A DNA stretch of 23,050 bases. Origin: a virus. Positions within the stretch are counted from its first letter, which is position 1. Every line of letters starts with the position of its first letter. Shown here in pieces: positions 1 to 8,156 of the stretch. The notes beneath the pieces were generated by a model. It was not told the DNA's origin and made no database searches. It saw only the letters and a list, made by a program, of their open reading frames with translations. A program made the position numbers and the translations under genes. The DNA is taken from positions 1 to 23,050 of the IMG/VR virus record IMGVR_UViG_3300009094_000076. One strand, given 5' to 3'.

Positions 1-1
1 C

Positions 2-748
2 GGCTACGTCGCGGTGATCGACCCGCTGCAGCAGAGCGAGCTGCTCAACGCGAACTTCGCGCTCTTCGGCAAGCAGTATCAGGACTACTTCCGCACCGGC
101 CAGTTCTCGCAGATGGCCCTCGGGGTCGATGAGTGGTACGTGGACCCGCTGCTGCCGATTCACACCACCGGCAGCTTCGCGGCCTCGACCCCCATCGTCG
201 CAGGCGCAAACCAGACCGGCAGCGTCCTCAACATCTCCGGCATGGGCGCGTATGCGCTCAAGGCGGGCGATGCGTTCTACATCGTCGGCACGAGCACGAT
301 GGGCGTCAATCCGCTGGCCTACACGTCCACCGGCATGCCGCAGCGGTTCGTGCTGCAGGCGGATGCGACGGGCACCGGCACGGCGGCGCTCCAGATCAGC
401 CCGCCCATCGTCACCGCCGGGCAGCTGCAGACGGTGACGGGCTCGCCCAGCAACGGTGCGGCGGTCCAGTTCATCGGCGCGACGGGCACGGTCGCCGCGA
501 CGATGGCGACGACGGCCTCGCGCCAGCAGCTGATCTTCAACCCGGCCGCGTTCGCGTTCGTGTCGGCCCCGCTCACGTCGGACCTGCCCGGCGCGCGGTC
601 GAAGGTCGTCACCAACGGCGAGGTCAAGCTGTCCATGCGGTGGGCCGAGCAGTGGAACATCCAGACGGACCAGAAGCCGTCGCGGGTGGATATCCTGATC
701 GGGGTCGCGGCCATTCAGCCGTACTTCGCCGTGCGGATCATGACCTAA
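2..748 (+). CDS. P22-type major capsid (coat) protein, C-terminal part
   Basis: This is the shell-forming coat protein, cut by the left window edge. The frame is open from base 2, and a GTG at 14 is almost certainly internal. The 248 visible residues match the C-terminal half of the P22 coat family: a segment GDAFYIVGT followed by a QRFVLQADAT stretch, an ISPPI strand, the FAFVSAPL segment, and the closing WNIQTDQKPSRVDILIG block ending in AVRIMT. In the family this region includes the inserted domain and the end of the HK97-fold core; that mapping is from memory of the family. The following gp4- and gp10-like genes agree with the call. The stop is TAA and the next gene begins 31 bases later. 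Identity is based on motif recognition, not on a search. Confidence 0.9.
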   Translation, partial: GYVAVIDPLQQSELLNANFALFGKQYQDYFRTGQFSQMALGVDEWYVDPLLPIHTTGSFAASTPIVAGANQTGSVLNISGMGAYALKAGDAFYIVGTSTMGVNPLAYTSTGMPQRFVLQADATGTGTAALQISPPIVTAGQLQTVTGSPSNGAAVQFIGATGTVAATMATTASRQQLIFNPAAFAFVSAPLTSDLPGARSKVVTNGEVKLSMRWAEQWNIQTDQKPSRVDILIGVAAIQPYFAVRIMT

Positions 749-779
749 CGGTCGGCGGCAGAGAGGACAGGAGACTTCT

Positions 780-1418
780 ATGGCTTGGCAGTCAACGACG
801 CTTGCGGCTCCGATGACGAAGGACGATGTCACCATCGCCGTCGCCAGCGGCACCGGGTTCCCGCCCATCGGCGTGTCGGGAACGAAGAACTTTCACATCC
901 GCATCGACAGCGAGTGGATGCTCGCGGATGGGCAACCGAACGACAAGGTGGTCAAGGTCAAGCGGCGCGGCGACCAGGGCACCGCGACGGCCCCGCACGA
1001 CATCAACGCGAGTGTCGTGTTCTCGGGGTCTCCCTTCGACATCGTCGGCATGGCTCCGGCGTCCCTCACCTACCCGCCGATCTGGGACCCGACGCTGCGG
1101 ACCATTGGCGGCGACCTCGTGATCACGTCGGACATGGTGGCGGCGCTGGGCGAGAATGCTTCGTTCCTGCTCCACAAGCTGACGCCCGCGGCGATCACGC
1201 TGGCGCGGCCCTCGTTCGCGCAGGACGGGCTCGTGGTGTCGTTCTCGTCGGCGGCACCCGTGGCGCACGTCATCACGTCCACCGGCGGCTTCGCGACGGG
1301 CACGGCGGCTCCGGGCAGCACGGCCACGTTCGGTGCGTTCACCGGGGCGGGCCTGTCGCTCGTCGCGGCGGGCGGGCTCTGGAACGCGCGCGGCGCGGCG
1401 GGCGTCGTCATCACCTAA
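780..1418 (+). CDS. Probable virion decoration or fibre-like structural protein
   Basis: A 212-aa, beta-rich protein with no Cys. Residues about 7-85 (LAAPMTKDDVTIAVASGTGF, then FHIRIDSEWML, then RRGDQGTA) resemble a small module found at the start of many phage structural and fibre proteins. The C-terminal 75 residues (ITLARPSFAQDGLVVSF, AHVITSTGGF, GLWNARGAAGVVIT) resemble a beta-sandwich decoration or trimerisation module. An AGGAG ribosome site lies about 7 bases before the ATG. It sits directly after the coat gene and just before a strong terminator, so it is probably transcribed at the same high level as coat. That makes a head-decoration role attractive, but a short fibre is equally possible. 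No enzyme motif is seen. Confidence 0.75.
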   Translation: MAWQSTTLAAPMTKDDVTIAVASGTGFPPIGVSGTKNFHIRIDSEWMLADGQPNDKVVKVKRRGDQGTATAPHDINASVVFSGSPFDIVGMAPASLTYPPIWDPTLRTIGGDLVITSDMVAALGENASFLLHKLTPAAITLARPSFAQDGLVVSFSSAAPVAHVITSTGGFATGTAAPGSTATFGAFTGAGLSLVAAGGLWNARGAAGVVIT

Positions 1419-1438
1419 TACCTTCAGCCGATAAGGCA

Positions 1439-1473
1439 GCCGGACGCAGGTAGCCGCCTGCGTCCGGCGTTTT
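1439..1473 (+). terminator. Intrinsic terminator after the coat/decoration gene pair
   Basis: A perfect 12-bp GC-rich stem (1439-1450 with 1457-1468) encloses a 6-base loop (TAGCCG) and is followed at once by GTTTT. It lies 20 bases past the stop of the decoration-like gene. It probably ends or reduces transcription, so that coat and its partner are made in excess over downstream proteins. The short T-run suggests partial termination. Confidence 0.85.
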
Positions 1474-1490
1474 CCACAGGATTTCCACAG

Positions 1491-1946
1491 ATGGCAGAGC
1501 AGCACTACAACGGCCCCGCGATCCAGATCAATCCGGCCTCGGGCTACGCGACCGAGATGCGGAAGTGGGAATCCACCTTCACGCAGTTCGGGCCTCCGGG
1601 GCGCGAGTGGACCTACACCGAGTATCCGCGCGCGATGTTCCTGGCCGGGCACCCGCCGGGCAGTCCCGGCAAGATCGAGATCACCGACTGGCGTGACGCG
1701 GGCAACGACCACGAGCGCACCGCGCTGGAGTCGGCAGGCTACGAGGCCACGCAGGAGATGGCGATCCAGCGGCAGATTCACCGGGACCGCGAGATGGCGC
1801 AGGCCGCGGCCGAGGCGAACTACGCCGACCGGCGCATGTCCGAGAAGGCGCTCGCCGAGAAGGCCGAGGTCGAGGACGCGGTCGCCACGCACGTCGCCGA
1901 GGTGCCGCGCAGCAACCCGAAGACCGGCAAGCGCATCGTCGAGTAG
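1491..1946 (+). CDS. Small helical phage protein of unknown function
   Basis: A 151-aa protein. The first 75 residues hold an aromatic block (TYTEYPRAMFLAGH) seen in small proteins next to podovirus head genes. Residues about 78-140 are strongly helical and charged, rich in Ala, Glu and Arg, and probably form a coiled coil. The tail is basic (NPKTGKRIVE). The start follows a weak AGGA in an unusual leader made of two copies of TTTCCACAG just downstream of the terminator. The position between coat and gp4-like genes suggests a head or assembly role, but I do not recognise a named family. Confidence 0.75.
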   Translation: MAEQHYNGPAIQINPASGYATEMRKWESTFTQFGPPGREWTYTEYPRAMFLAGHPPGSPGKIEITDWRDAGNDHERTALESAGYEATQEMAIQRQIHRDREMAQAAAEANYADRRMSEKALAEKAEVEDAVATHVAEVPRSNPKTGKRIVE

Positions 1947-1973
1947 CCGCGCACGCGCGGGTGAGGGGCCACG

Positions 1974-2765
1974 ATGGGGGTGACAGCGGCGAGCCTGATC
2001 CGCACGGCGATGCAGGACCTCGGCGTCCTGGGCGCGGGCGAGGCCGCAGACGGCTCGCACATGCAGGACGGCCTGCGCCGCTTACAGGTCATGATCGGCG
2101 GCTGGTCGCTCGATCCGCTGACGGCCGCGCGCGATCACGGCCAGTCGTTCCCCGTGACCCCTGGCAAGTCGCAGTACACCATCGGGCCGGGGATGGAGTT
2201 CGACACGGTGCGCCCCGTGGGGCAGCAGTCGGTCGCCGCAGCGGGCTTGATCTTGAACGCGGGCCAGCCGAATCAGGTCGAGATCCCGGTCGGCCTGATG
2301 ACCTACGACCAGTGGATCGGGGTTCGGGTCAAGACACTCACCAGCCCGCTGTTCACGCATGTGATCTACGTGCCGGGCGCGACGGCCGCGCAGGCGACTC
2401 CGCCATCCGCGCCGCCCTACACGGCGTTTGGTGCCAGCGGGATCATTCTCTGGCCGACCCCGACCGAGGCGAATCCGCTGGTGCTCTACATCGAGCGCGT
2501 CTTGCCGCAGTTTGAAAACCTGACGACGCAGTACCCGATTCCAGACGGCGTTGCGGCCACGATTCAGCACAACCTCACCGTGGCGCTCGCGCCGATGTTT
2601 CAGGTGGAGCCGCCCGCCTACGTCGCGCGGATGGCGGCGCACACGCTGGCGGCGATGAAGCGCAACAACTACCAGTTTACCGACGCCGCGCTCGACCCGA
2701 TGTTCACGTTCGGCAGCGGCGCGGGCTACGACATCACCACCGGCGGCACGACGCGCCATGGCTGA
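1974..2765 (+). CDS. gp4-like head-closure / tail accessory protein
   Basis: In P22, gp4 binds below the portal and starts tail assembly and DNA retention. This 263-aa protein has the layout I associate with gp4-like head-closure proteins of podoviruses: an N-terminal helix pair with GLRRLQVMIGGWS at about 33-45, then FPVTPGKSQYTIGPG at 59-73, an IILWPTPTEANPLVLYIERV strand pair, and a C-terminal helical bundle (NLTVALAPMF, AAHTLAAMKRNN). It is longer than P22 gp4. The ATG follows GAGGGG with about 5 bases of spacing. Its last 8 bases overlap the start of the gp10-like gene, as expected for translational coupling of partners in the tail hub. Confidence 0.8.
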   Translation: MGVTAASLIRTAMQDLGVLGAGEAADGSHMQDGLRRLQVMIGGWSLDPLTAARDHGQSFPVTPGKSQYTIGPGMEFDTVRPVGQQSVAAAGLILNAGQPNQVEIPVGLMTYDQWIGVRVKTLTSPLFTHVIYVPGATAAQATPPSAPPYTAFGASGIILWPTPTEANPLVLYIERVLPQFENLTTQYPIPDGVAATIQHNLTVALAPMFQVEPPAYVARMAAHTLAAMKRNNYQFTDAALDPMFTFGSGAGYDITTGGTTRHG

Positions 2766-4317
2766 CTTTTCCGCGTTCGTCGGAGCGAGCTACAAGTCGC
2801 AGAGCCCGGTCAGCGACCAAGAGGAGTTGATCAACTTCTACGTCGAGGCGACCGGGTCGCCGGGCGCGACCGCGCAGGCGGTCTTGCACCCGACGCCGGG
2901 CTTCGAGCCCTTCGCGACGGTGCCGGTGCCTGCGGGCGCACCGTTCTCGACCGGCGGGCGCGCGATGTTCTACGGCATCACCACCACCGACCCGTTCCCG
3001 ACGCAGGTCGGGCGCTGCTTCTCGGTGTTCGGCAGCTCGTTCGACGAGATCATGGCCACCGGAGCCGTCATCCACCGCGGCCTCGTCGCTGCCGACGAGA
3101 ACCCCGCGACGATCACCACCAACGGCTACGGCAGCGACAGCGTGCTCCCTGACGACCAGGAGGGGATGGGGCAACTGCTCGTCACCGCGGGCGGCAAGGC
3201 CTACATCTTCGAGTTCGCGACGAATGTTCTGACCGAGATCCCCGACCTCGTCGGGATCAACGTGGTGCAGGGCGCGTGCCTCAACGGGCACTTCCTGGCG
3301 TTCGACCGCGACAACAGCATCATCTACGTGTCGGATCAGCTCGACGGCATGAGCTGGGACGTGTCGAACTACCTGCAGCGGCAGATCGGCACCGACCCGT
3401 GGCGCGCGATGGTGGCCACGCCCTATGGGCAGCTCTGTCTGCCGGGCACGTCCACCGGTGAGTTCTGGTATTTCGACCCGACGAACTACCCGACGCTCTT
3501 CTCGCCCGACCTCTCGGGCCTGTTCTCCTACGGCTGCGGCGCGACGTTCTCTGCGACCGTCATGGGCGACAGCGTGGTGTGGCTCGGGAAGGCTCCTGAC
3601 GGCGGCTATCAGGTGCTGCAGGCGCGCGGCTACCGGCCCGCACGCATCTCGACCTATGCGATGGAGCACGAGGCCGCGAGCTACCCGCGGGTCGATGATG
3701 CGATTGGGCAGTGCTACACCGAGCAGGGCCACACGTTCTACCTGCTGACGTTCCCGAGCGCCAACGTGACGTGGTGCTACGACGAGGCCGCGCCGCAGGG
3801 GCGGCAATGGCACAAGCGCGGAACATGGGTGTCCGAGCAGGGGCTCTATAAATATCAGCGGCCGGTGTTCCACGCCTTCGCGTTCGACAAGCACCTGATG
3901 GCTGACCGCGAGGCCTACCAGATCTACCGGATGGCGAACGCCCTGCCGCGCGACATCGAGGGGCGCGTGATCCGGCGGCTGCGCCGCTCGCCGACCGTGC
4001 AGAACCAGAACGAGCTGATTGTCTATAGCGGGTTCGAGCTGCTGTTGGAAACGGGCCTCGGGCAGGACGCGAATCCGCACGGCCCGCCGCCCACGGTCAT
4101 GCTGCGGATCTCGAAGGACGGCGGGCGCACCTGGGGGAGCGAGCGGCAGGCGAGTGCTGGGGCGCTCGGCTTGTTCCAGACCCGCGTGTCATGGGACCGC
4201 CTGGGGCAGGCGCGGCAGCGCGTCTTCGAGGTCACGGTCAGCGACACCGTCCGCAACTGGCGCGTGACCGCCGCCTACCTCACGGTGCCCGGCGAGCTGC
4301 GGCAGAGGGCGGGCTGA
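2758..4317 (+). CDS. gp10-like packaged-DNA stabilisation / tail hub protein
   Basis: A 519-aa protein resembling P22 gp10, which attaches to gp4 as part of the hub that plugs the tail and carries the tailspikes. Supporting features are the N-terminal LINFYVEA with HPTPGFEPF at about 24-52, a long beta-propeller-like middle with repeated strands (YGQLCLPGTSTGEFWYFDP, GDSVVWLGKAP), and a C-terminal block MLRISKDGGRTWGSERQ near residue 447 followed by TRVSWDRLGQARQRVF. The last block is a hallmark of this family. Length is close to the family norm of roughly 470-520. It overlaps the gp4-like gene by 8 bases upstream and the next gene by one base (TGATG). Confidence 0.88.
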   Translation: MADFSAFVGASYKSQSPVSDQEELINFYVEATGSPGATAQAVLHPTPGFEPFATVPVPAGAPFSTGGRAMFYGITTTDPFPTQVGRCFSVFGSSFDEIMATGAVIHRGLVAADENPATITTNGYGSDSVLPDDQEGMGQLLVTAGGKAYIFEFATNVLTEIPDLVGINVVQGACLNGHFLAFDRDNSIIYVSDQLDGMSWDVSNYLQRQIGTDPWRAMVATPYGQLCLPGTSTGEFWYFDPTNYPTLFSPDLSGLFSYGCGATFSATVMGDSVVWLGKAPDGGYQVLQARGYRPARISTYAMEHEAASYPRVDDAIGQCYTEQGHTFYLLTFPSANVTWCYDEAAPQGRQWHKRGTWVSEQGLYKYQRPVFHAFAFDKHLMADREAYQIYRMANALPRDIEGRVIRRLRRSPTVQNQNELIVYSGFELLLETGLGQDANPHGPPPTVMLRISKDGGRTWGSERQASAGALGLFQTRVSWDRLGQARQRVFEVTVSDTVRNWRVTAAYLTVPGELRQRAG

Positions 4318-4811
4318 TGCCGCTGACCCCCGGCCTCGCGCAGACCGAGCTGGTGGACCGCGACGGCTTTATGACGCAGCCGTGGCAGACCCACTTCCGC
4401 GACGTGCAGACGGGCATTGAGCAGTCGCCGTCGCGGCTGGCGACGAAGGACATCGACACCGAGACGCTCGACGGCATCGGCGCGCTGCCGCCGACGCCGA
4501 TCCTGCCCGACCAGCCGCTCGCCACCGGGCTCTATCGGGTGACAGTGTCGCTGCGGGTCACGACCCCGGCGACGACCTCGTCGTCGGTCGAGGTGCGGCT
4601 GCACTGGTTCGACGGCGTGGACTGCACGCTGGTGCTCGTGCCGCCGGTCACGGGCAACACGCCCGCGGCGGTCGGCACCGGCACCGCGCTCATTCACGTC
4701 GTCGCCGAGATCAACTCGCTCGTGATGATCTCCACGGCCTACGCCTCGGTGCCAGACCTGATGATGAAATACGCACTGCACGTCGTGCTCGAACAGATGG
4801 GGGGTGCGTAG
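4317..4811 (+). CDS. Small beta-rich virion-associated protein
   Basis: A 164-aa protein. Residues 1-40 look like a short attachment segment (LVDRDGFMTQPWQTHFRDVQ). The remainder is a predicted beta sandwich with alternating strands (GLYRVTVSLRVTTPATTSSS, EVRLHWFDG, TLVLVPP, MKYALHVVLEQM). Similar small proteins are common directly after gp10-like genes in podoviruses; their role is not known to me. The ATG overlaps the gp10-like stop by one base, and I chose it over an upstream in-frame ATG that lies inside the gp10-like gene. The TAG stop overlaps the GTG of the next gene by one base, so the block is translationally coupled. Confidence 0.75.
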   Translation: MPLTPGLAQTELVDRDGFMTQPWQTHFRDVQTGIEQSPSRLATKDIDTETLDGIGALPPTPILPDQPLATGLYRVTVSLRVTTPATTSSSVEVRLHWFDGVDCTLVLVPPVTGNTPAAVGTGTALIHVVAEINSLVMISTAYASVPDLMMKYALHVVLEQMGGA

Positions 4812-5557
4812 TGGGCCGACCGTTTTACGGCAACGACGTGCCGCGCAAGAAGAGCATCACCGGCGAGTCGCTGGGCTTCCGGCCGCAGCCGGTGCGCGCG
4901 CGCGTGCAGGGCGAAACCGAGGACCAGTACCGGAAGTACGTCAAGGGGATGCAGGGCGATCAGGCGCGCCGCCTTGCCACCGCCAAGGGGCTCGACACGT
5001 CGGGCATGGCCTGGGACGGCACGCAGTTCAAGGACGCCAACTGGGAGCACTGGTGGGAAGACCCAGGCGTCGTGGGCCCGGCCGCGGTCATGATCTCGGG
5101 CGGCTACGGGATGGGGGCGAACGGAATGTTCGGGTCCACCGTGCAGGGCCTCCTCGGTGGCGGCGCGACGGCCGCTCCGACCGCGGCGGGCACGGTGGGC
5201 GGCTTCAGTATCGTGCCTCCCACGGTCGCCTACGGCGGCTCGGCGGCAATTCCGACAGCGGCAACAGGAGGCGGTGCGATGGGCTGGCTAGGCAAGTTAG
5301 GGCTGACGGTCAAGGACCTCTTCAGCGGGGGCGCGGAGATCTACGACATGATTTCAGACAACCGCTCTGCCTCCAAAGCCGCGGAGACACAGGACCGCTA
5401 CCTGCAGATGGCGCTCGACTTCGCCAAGTCGCAGTATGCGGACCAGACGAAGCTCGAAAAAGAGCGATGGGACGCCAGCGAGGCGCGCCGCGTGCCCTAT
5501 CGCGCGGCCTCGCAGGACGTGCTCCGCGAGTTCCGCAACCTGTTGGGGCTGGACTGA
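4811..5557 (+). CDS. Putative internal virion / ejection-type protein
   Basis: A 248-aa protein with a GTG start that overlaps the previous TAG by one base. It has three parts: a charged N-terminus (RARVQGETEDQYRKYVKGM), a glycine- and alanine-rich hydrophobic middle at about 90-165 that could associate with membrane, and a helical C-terminus (KLEKERWDASEARRVPYRAA). Small Gly/Ala-rich proteins with a terminal amphipathic helix in this position are often minor virion or DNA-ejection components, but I do not recognise a specific family. The role is inferred only from context and composition. Confidence 0.65.
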   Translation: MGRPFYGNDVPRKKSITGESLGFRPQPVRARVQGETEDQYRKYVKGMQGDQARRLATAKGLDTSGMAWDGTQFKDANWEHWWEDPGVVGPAAVMISGGYGMGANGMFGSTVQGLLGGGATAAPTAAGTVGGFSIVPPTVAYGGSAAIPTAATGGGAMGWLGKLGLTVKDLFSGGAEIYDMISDNRSASKAAETQDRYLQMALDFAKSQYADQTKLEKERWDASEARRVPYRAASQDVLREFRNLLGLD

Positions 5558-5874
5558 TGCCGAGCGAAACCACGCCGCTGTCGCCCGCGGACGAAGCGCG
5601 GTTCCAAGCCTGGGCGCGCAAGGCGAAGATCGGCGACCTCGACACCGGCCGTTACGACTATCGCGGCTATTGGGCCGATCCGTCGATGCCCGCGAAAGAA
5701 AAGGCCGAGTACGTCTGGCTCGAAAAGCACCTGCCGGATGCCTACAAGCAGCACGGGCACGAGTCGTTCTCGGCTGAGTCGAGATACTCGCGCGGGTTGT
5801 CTGACGGCGGGCGCTGGTTGCCCGGCGACGTGCTCGTTGGCCCGCCCATGGCCTCGCACCGGAAGGGAAAGTAG
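5557..5874 (+). CDS. Conserved small phage protein (YDYRGYW / YKQHGH type)
   Basis: A 105-aa protein starting at an ATG that overlaps the previous TGA by one base. It carries two conserved signatures, RYDYRGYWADPSM at about 29-41 and HLPDAYKQHGHESFSAES at about 59-76, that I have seen in small proteins next to ejection and structural genes of many phages. No catalytic set is evident, though His62-64-type residues and several acidic positions are present. The function is unknown. Its TAG stop is followed, in the same frame, by only two codons before the ATG of the next gene, so readthrough would give a fused product; see the finding on TAG junctions. Confidence 0.75.
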   Translation: MPSETTPLSPADEARFQAWARKAKIGDLDTGRYDYRGYWADPSMPAKEKAEYVWLEKHLPDAYKQHGHESFSAESRYSRGLSDGGRWLPGDVLVGPPMASHRKGK

Positions 5875-5880
5875 GACGCC

Positions 5881-6819
5881 ATGATCGACCGCTGGACCGT
5901 AGACGTTGCGGACAACAAGACCGACACGCGCGAGGCCGAAGAGCTGTGGCTGCAGGACCAGCTGCGCGAGCTGAACCCGATGGCCGTGGACCGGGAGTGG
6001 CTGATCGCCACCGGGCAGATCCCACCCGACCCGGTCATTGACGAAGGCGGCGGCGACGACGGCGGCGGTAGCGACGGCGGTGGCGGTGGCGGCGGTGGCG
6101 GCGGTGGTGGTGCTCGCGGTTCGTTCGCGCCCCCGTCGAATCAGATCGGATGGATGCCGCGGCTCGACCTGCCGACGTGGGTCCCGCCCGCGCCGTTCAA
6201 GGCTCCCGCGCCGTTCGAGGGCATTGGCAACTTCTCGTATCCCGAGTATCAGAAGCCTGCCGACTACGTTCCGGGCACGTTCAGCGCGCCCACCATCGCG
6301 GAGGCCCGCGCCGAGCCCGGCTTCCAGTTCGCGCTCGATGAGGGGCGGCGGCAGATGGAAGCCTCGGCCGCGGCCAAGGGCATCGGCCGCACCGGCGGCA
6401 CCGTGAAGCGGCTGATCGGCTACGGCCAGGAGATGGCCGACACGAACTACAACAGCGTCTTCAACCGCAGCAAGGGCATCTTCGACACCAACGAGGGCAA
6501 CCGCGAGCAGGCCTACAACACGAACGCCACGCTCGGCTTCGGCGCGTGGGACGCGAACCGCGCCAACGCCGCGAACACCTTCGCGACGAACTACGGGGTC
6601 GCGAAGGACAAGTACGACTACGGCTACAAGTCGGCGTCCGACGAGTACGAGAGCCTCTACGGCACCTCGCGGCAGAAGCACGAGTACGACACCGCGGAGG
6701 CGCTCGGCGAGTTCAAGCCGCGGGAAACTGAGGCCACGCTGACGCACCAGCAGGCGTTCGCGGAGTGGCTCGCCAAGATGGGCATCGCCGAGAACATCTT
6801 CAACGAAGGCTCAGACTAA
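5881..6819 (+). CDS. Probable internal/ejection protein with Gly-rich hinge
   Basis: A 312-aa protein. Residues 1-54 form an acidic helical start. Residues 56-77 are nearly pure Gly with Asp and Ser. Residues 144-162 (AEPGFQFALDEGRRQMEAS) and 172-190 (GGTVKRLIGYGQEMADTNY) match a recurrent phage signature (GYQF-type segment, then SGGT, then a long helix). The C-terminus is a Tyr/Asn-rich helix with repeated spacing of YN, YD and YE residues. This signature is common in podovirus proteins next to tail genes, and ejection or tail assembly roles have been proposed for such proteins. AGGA precedes the ATG by about 4 bases. It lies 6 bases from the previous gene and overlaps the next ATG by one base. 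Confidence 0.75.
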   Translation: MIDRWTVDVADNKTDTREAEELWLQDQLRELNPMAVDREWLIATGQIPPDPVIDEGGGDDGGGSDGGGGGGGGGGGGARGSFAPPSNQIGWMPRLDLPTWVPPAPFKAPAPFEGIGNFSYPEYQKPADYVPGTFSAPTIAEARAEPGFQFALDEGRRQMEASAAAKGIGRTGGTVKRLIGYGQEMADTNYNSVFNRSKGIFDTNEGNREQAYNTNATLGFGAWDANRANAANTFATNYGVAKDKYDYGYKSASDEYESLYGTSRQKHEYDTAEALGEFKPRETEATLTHQQAFAEWLAKMGIAENIFNEGSD

Positions 6820-8156
6820 TGGCAGGCCCCTACGCCTCGCTCACGTCGCCCTACGCGCCGAACCACATGGACAGCGCGCTCCGCATTGCCGACCTGATCG
6901 CGCAGCGGGGGCGCAGCGCCGCGCTGGCGCAGCATGCGCGGCGGTCGATGGTCGGCGACCTGATCAGCGGCGGCGCACGCGCGGTCGGCGGCATCTTCGG
7001 AGCCCGCGACGAGGCAAAGAAGACGGCCGCGGAGAACGCGCAGATCGCCGAGATGATTGCCAGCGGCCAGCCGCTGGACCTCTCGAAGCTCGTGGCGGCG
7101 GTCGGCGTGCCGCGCGCCAAGGAGATTTACACCTTCGTCGAGGCCGCGCTCGCGAAGCAGAAGGCGTCGTCGCTGGAGGCGAATCAGACGGGCCTGCGGC
7201 AACGCGCGGCGGGGGCTCTCAAGCAGGGCGTCGATCCGAGCGTGATCAACGCCGAGCTGTATGGCGAGGGCGCGCCGCTCCTGCCGTCGCAGCTCGGGCC
7301 TGACCCGAAGGCCGTCGAAGCCGCCGCGGCGAAGAAAAAGCTCGACGAGGAGAACACGCTGATCGCCGAGATCTCGGAGGCGATGAAGCACGGCATGAGC
7401 CGCGCGGACGCGCAGCAGTACTACGCCGCGAAGACCGGCGGCAAGCTGCTCGGGAAGGAGTTCTTCCCCGAGGAGCCCGCGAAGGTCGAGCGGAAGTTGA
7501 TCACGGTGCCCGGCCCCGGCGGCGTGCCCATGCAGCGGTATGCCACCGAGGAGGAGCTGGAGAAGGGCGTGCGGATTTACCGCGCGCCGACTGACACGGG
7601 TGGCAGCGGCCTGCCCAAGCTCACGGGCGCGCAGCAGGACGACCTCGCCACGATGGACACCGTCGTGGACCTCGCGGGGCTGGCGACCGCGCTGGGCGAC
7701 AAGATCGGCTGGAAGGGCGTCGGCGGGCTCTGGACGGGCACCATCGCGGGGCAGGCGGCGAAGCAGCTCGGGTGGGGCACCGCGGACGAGGAGAACCTCC
7801 GCAACTACCTCGGCAACATCCAGGGCACCATCGCCAAGCTCCGCGGCGGCACCGCGTTCTCCGCGGCCGAGAAGGCGATGCTCAACAGCTACACGCCCAC
7901 CCTCAACGACTCGGACACGGTCATCCAGAGCAAGCTCAAGTCGCTCGGCGAGTTCATTGCGCTGAAGCGCACCAACACGCTGAAGTATGCCGGGCGTGAG
8001 ACGCCCGCCCCGCCGACCGGCGGTGGTGTGCCTGACGGCGTCAAGCGGGCGCTCGCGAACGAGCCCGCGAACCCGCCGCCGCAGACGCCCTACGTGCTGG
8101 CTGACGGCTCGAAGTGGCGGAAGAACACAGACGGGTCAATCACGCGGGTGCCCTGA
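6819..8156 (+). CDS. Putative internal virion / ejection protein, helical
   Basis: A 445-aa, mostly helical protein whose ATG overlaps the previous TAA by one base. Residues 1-60 contain a glycine-punctuated helix (GDLISGGARAVGGIFGARDE). Residues 60-220 are a long charged helical region with a short Lys run. The conserved part is at about 285-385: a TMDTVVDLAGL helix, a KLRGGTAFSAAEKAMLNSY segment near 340, and the pattern PTLNDSDTVIQSKLKSLGEF. I recognise the last pattern from large phage proteins near ejection genes. The C-terminus is Pro-rich and ends in a short strand pair (YVLADGSKWRKNTDGS). An ejection-protein role is inferred from position and helical content. Confidence 0.7.
   Translation: MAGPYASLTSPYAPNHMDSALRIADLIAQRGRSAALAQHARRSMVGDLISGGARAVGGIFGARDEAKKTAAENAQIAEMIASGQPLDLSKLVAAVGVPRAKEIYTFVEAALAKQKASSLEANQTGLRQRAAGALKQGVDPSVINAELYGEGAPLLPSQLGPDPKAVEAAAAKKKLDEENTLIAEISEAMKHGMSRADAQQYYAAKTGGKLLGKEFFPEEPAKVERKLITVPGPGGVPMQRYATEEELEKGVRIYRAPTDTGGSGLPKLTGAQQDDLATMDTVVDLAGLATALGDKIGWKGVGGLWTGTIAGQAAKQLGWGTADEENLRNYLGNIQGTIAKLRGGTAFSAAEKAMLNSYTPTLNDSDTVIQSKLKSLGEFIALKRTNTLKYAGRETPAPPTGGGVPDGVKRALANEPANPPPQTPYVLADGSKWRKNTDGSITRVP

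Noticed and set aside
1470-1489. Two DnaA-box-like words (TTTTCCACA, ATTTCCACA)
   Set aside because: They differ from the TTATCCACA consensus, there is no AT-rich unwinding region or replication gene nearby, and they lie in the late operon behind a terminator.
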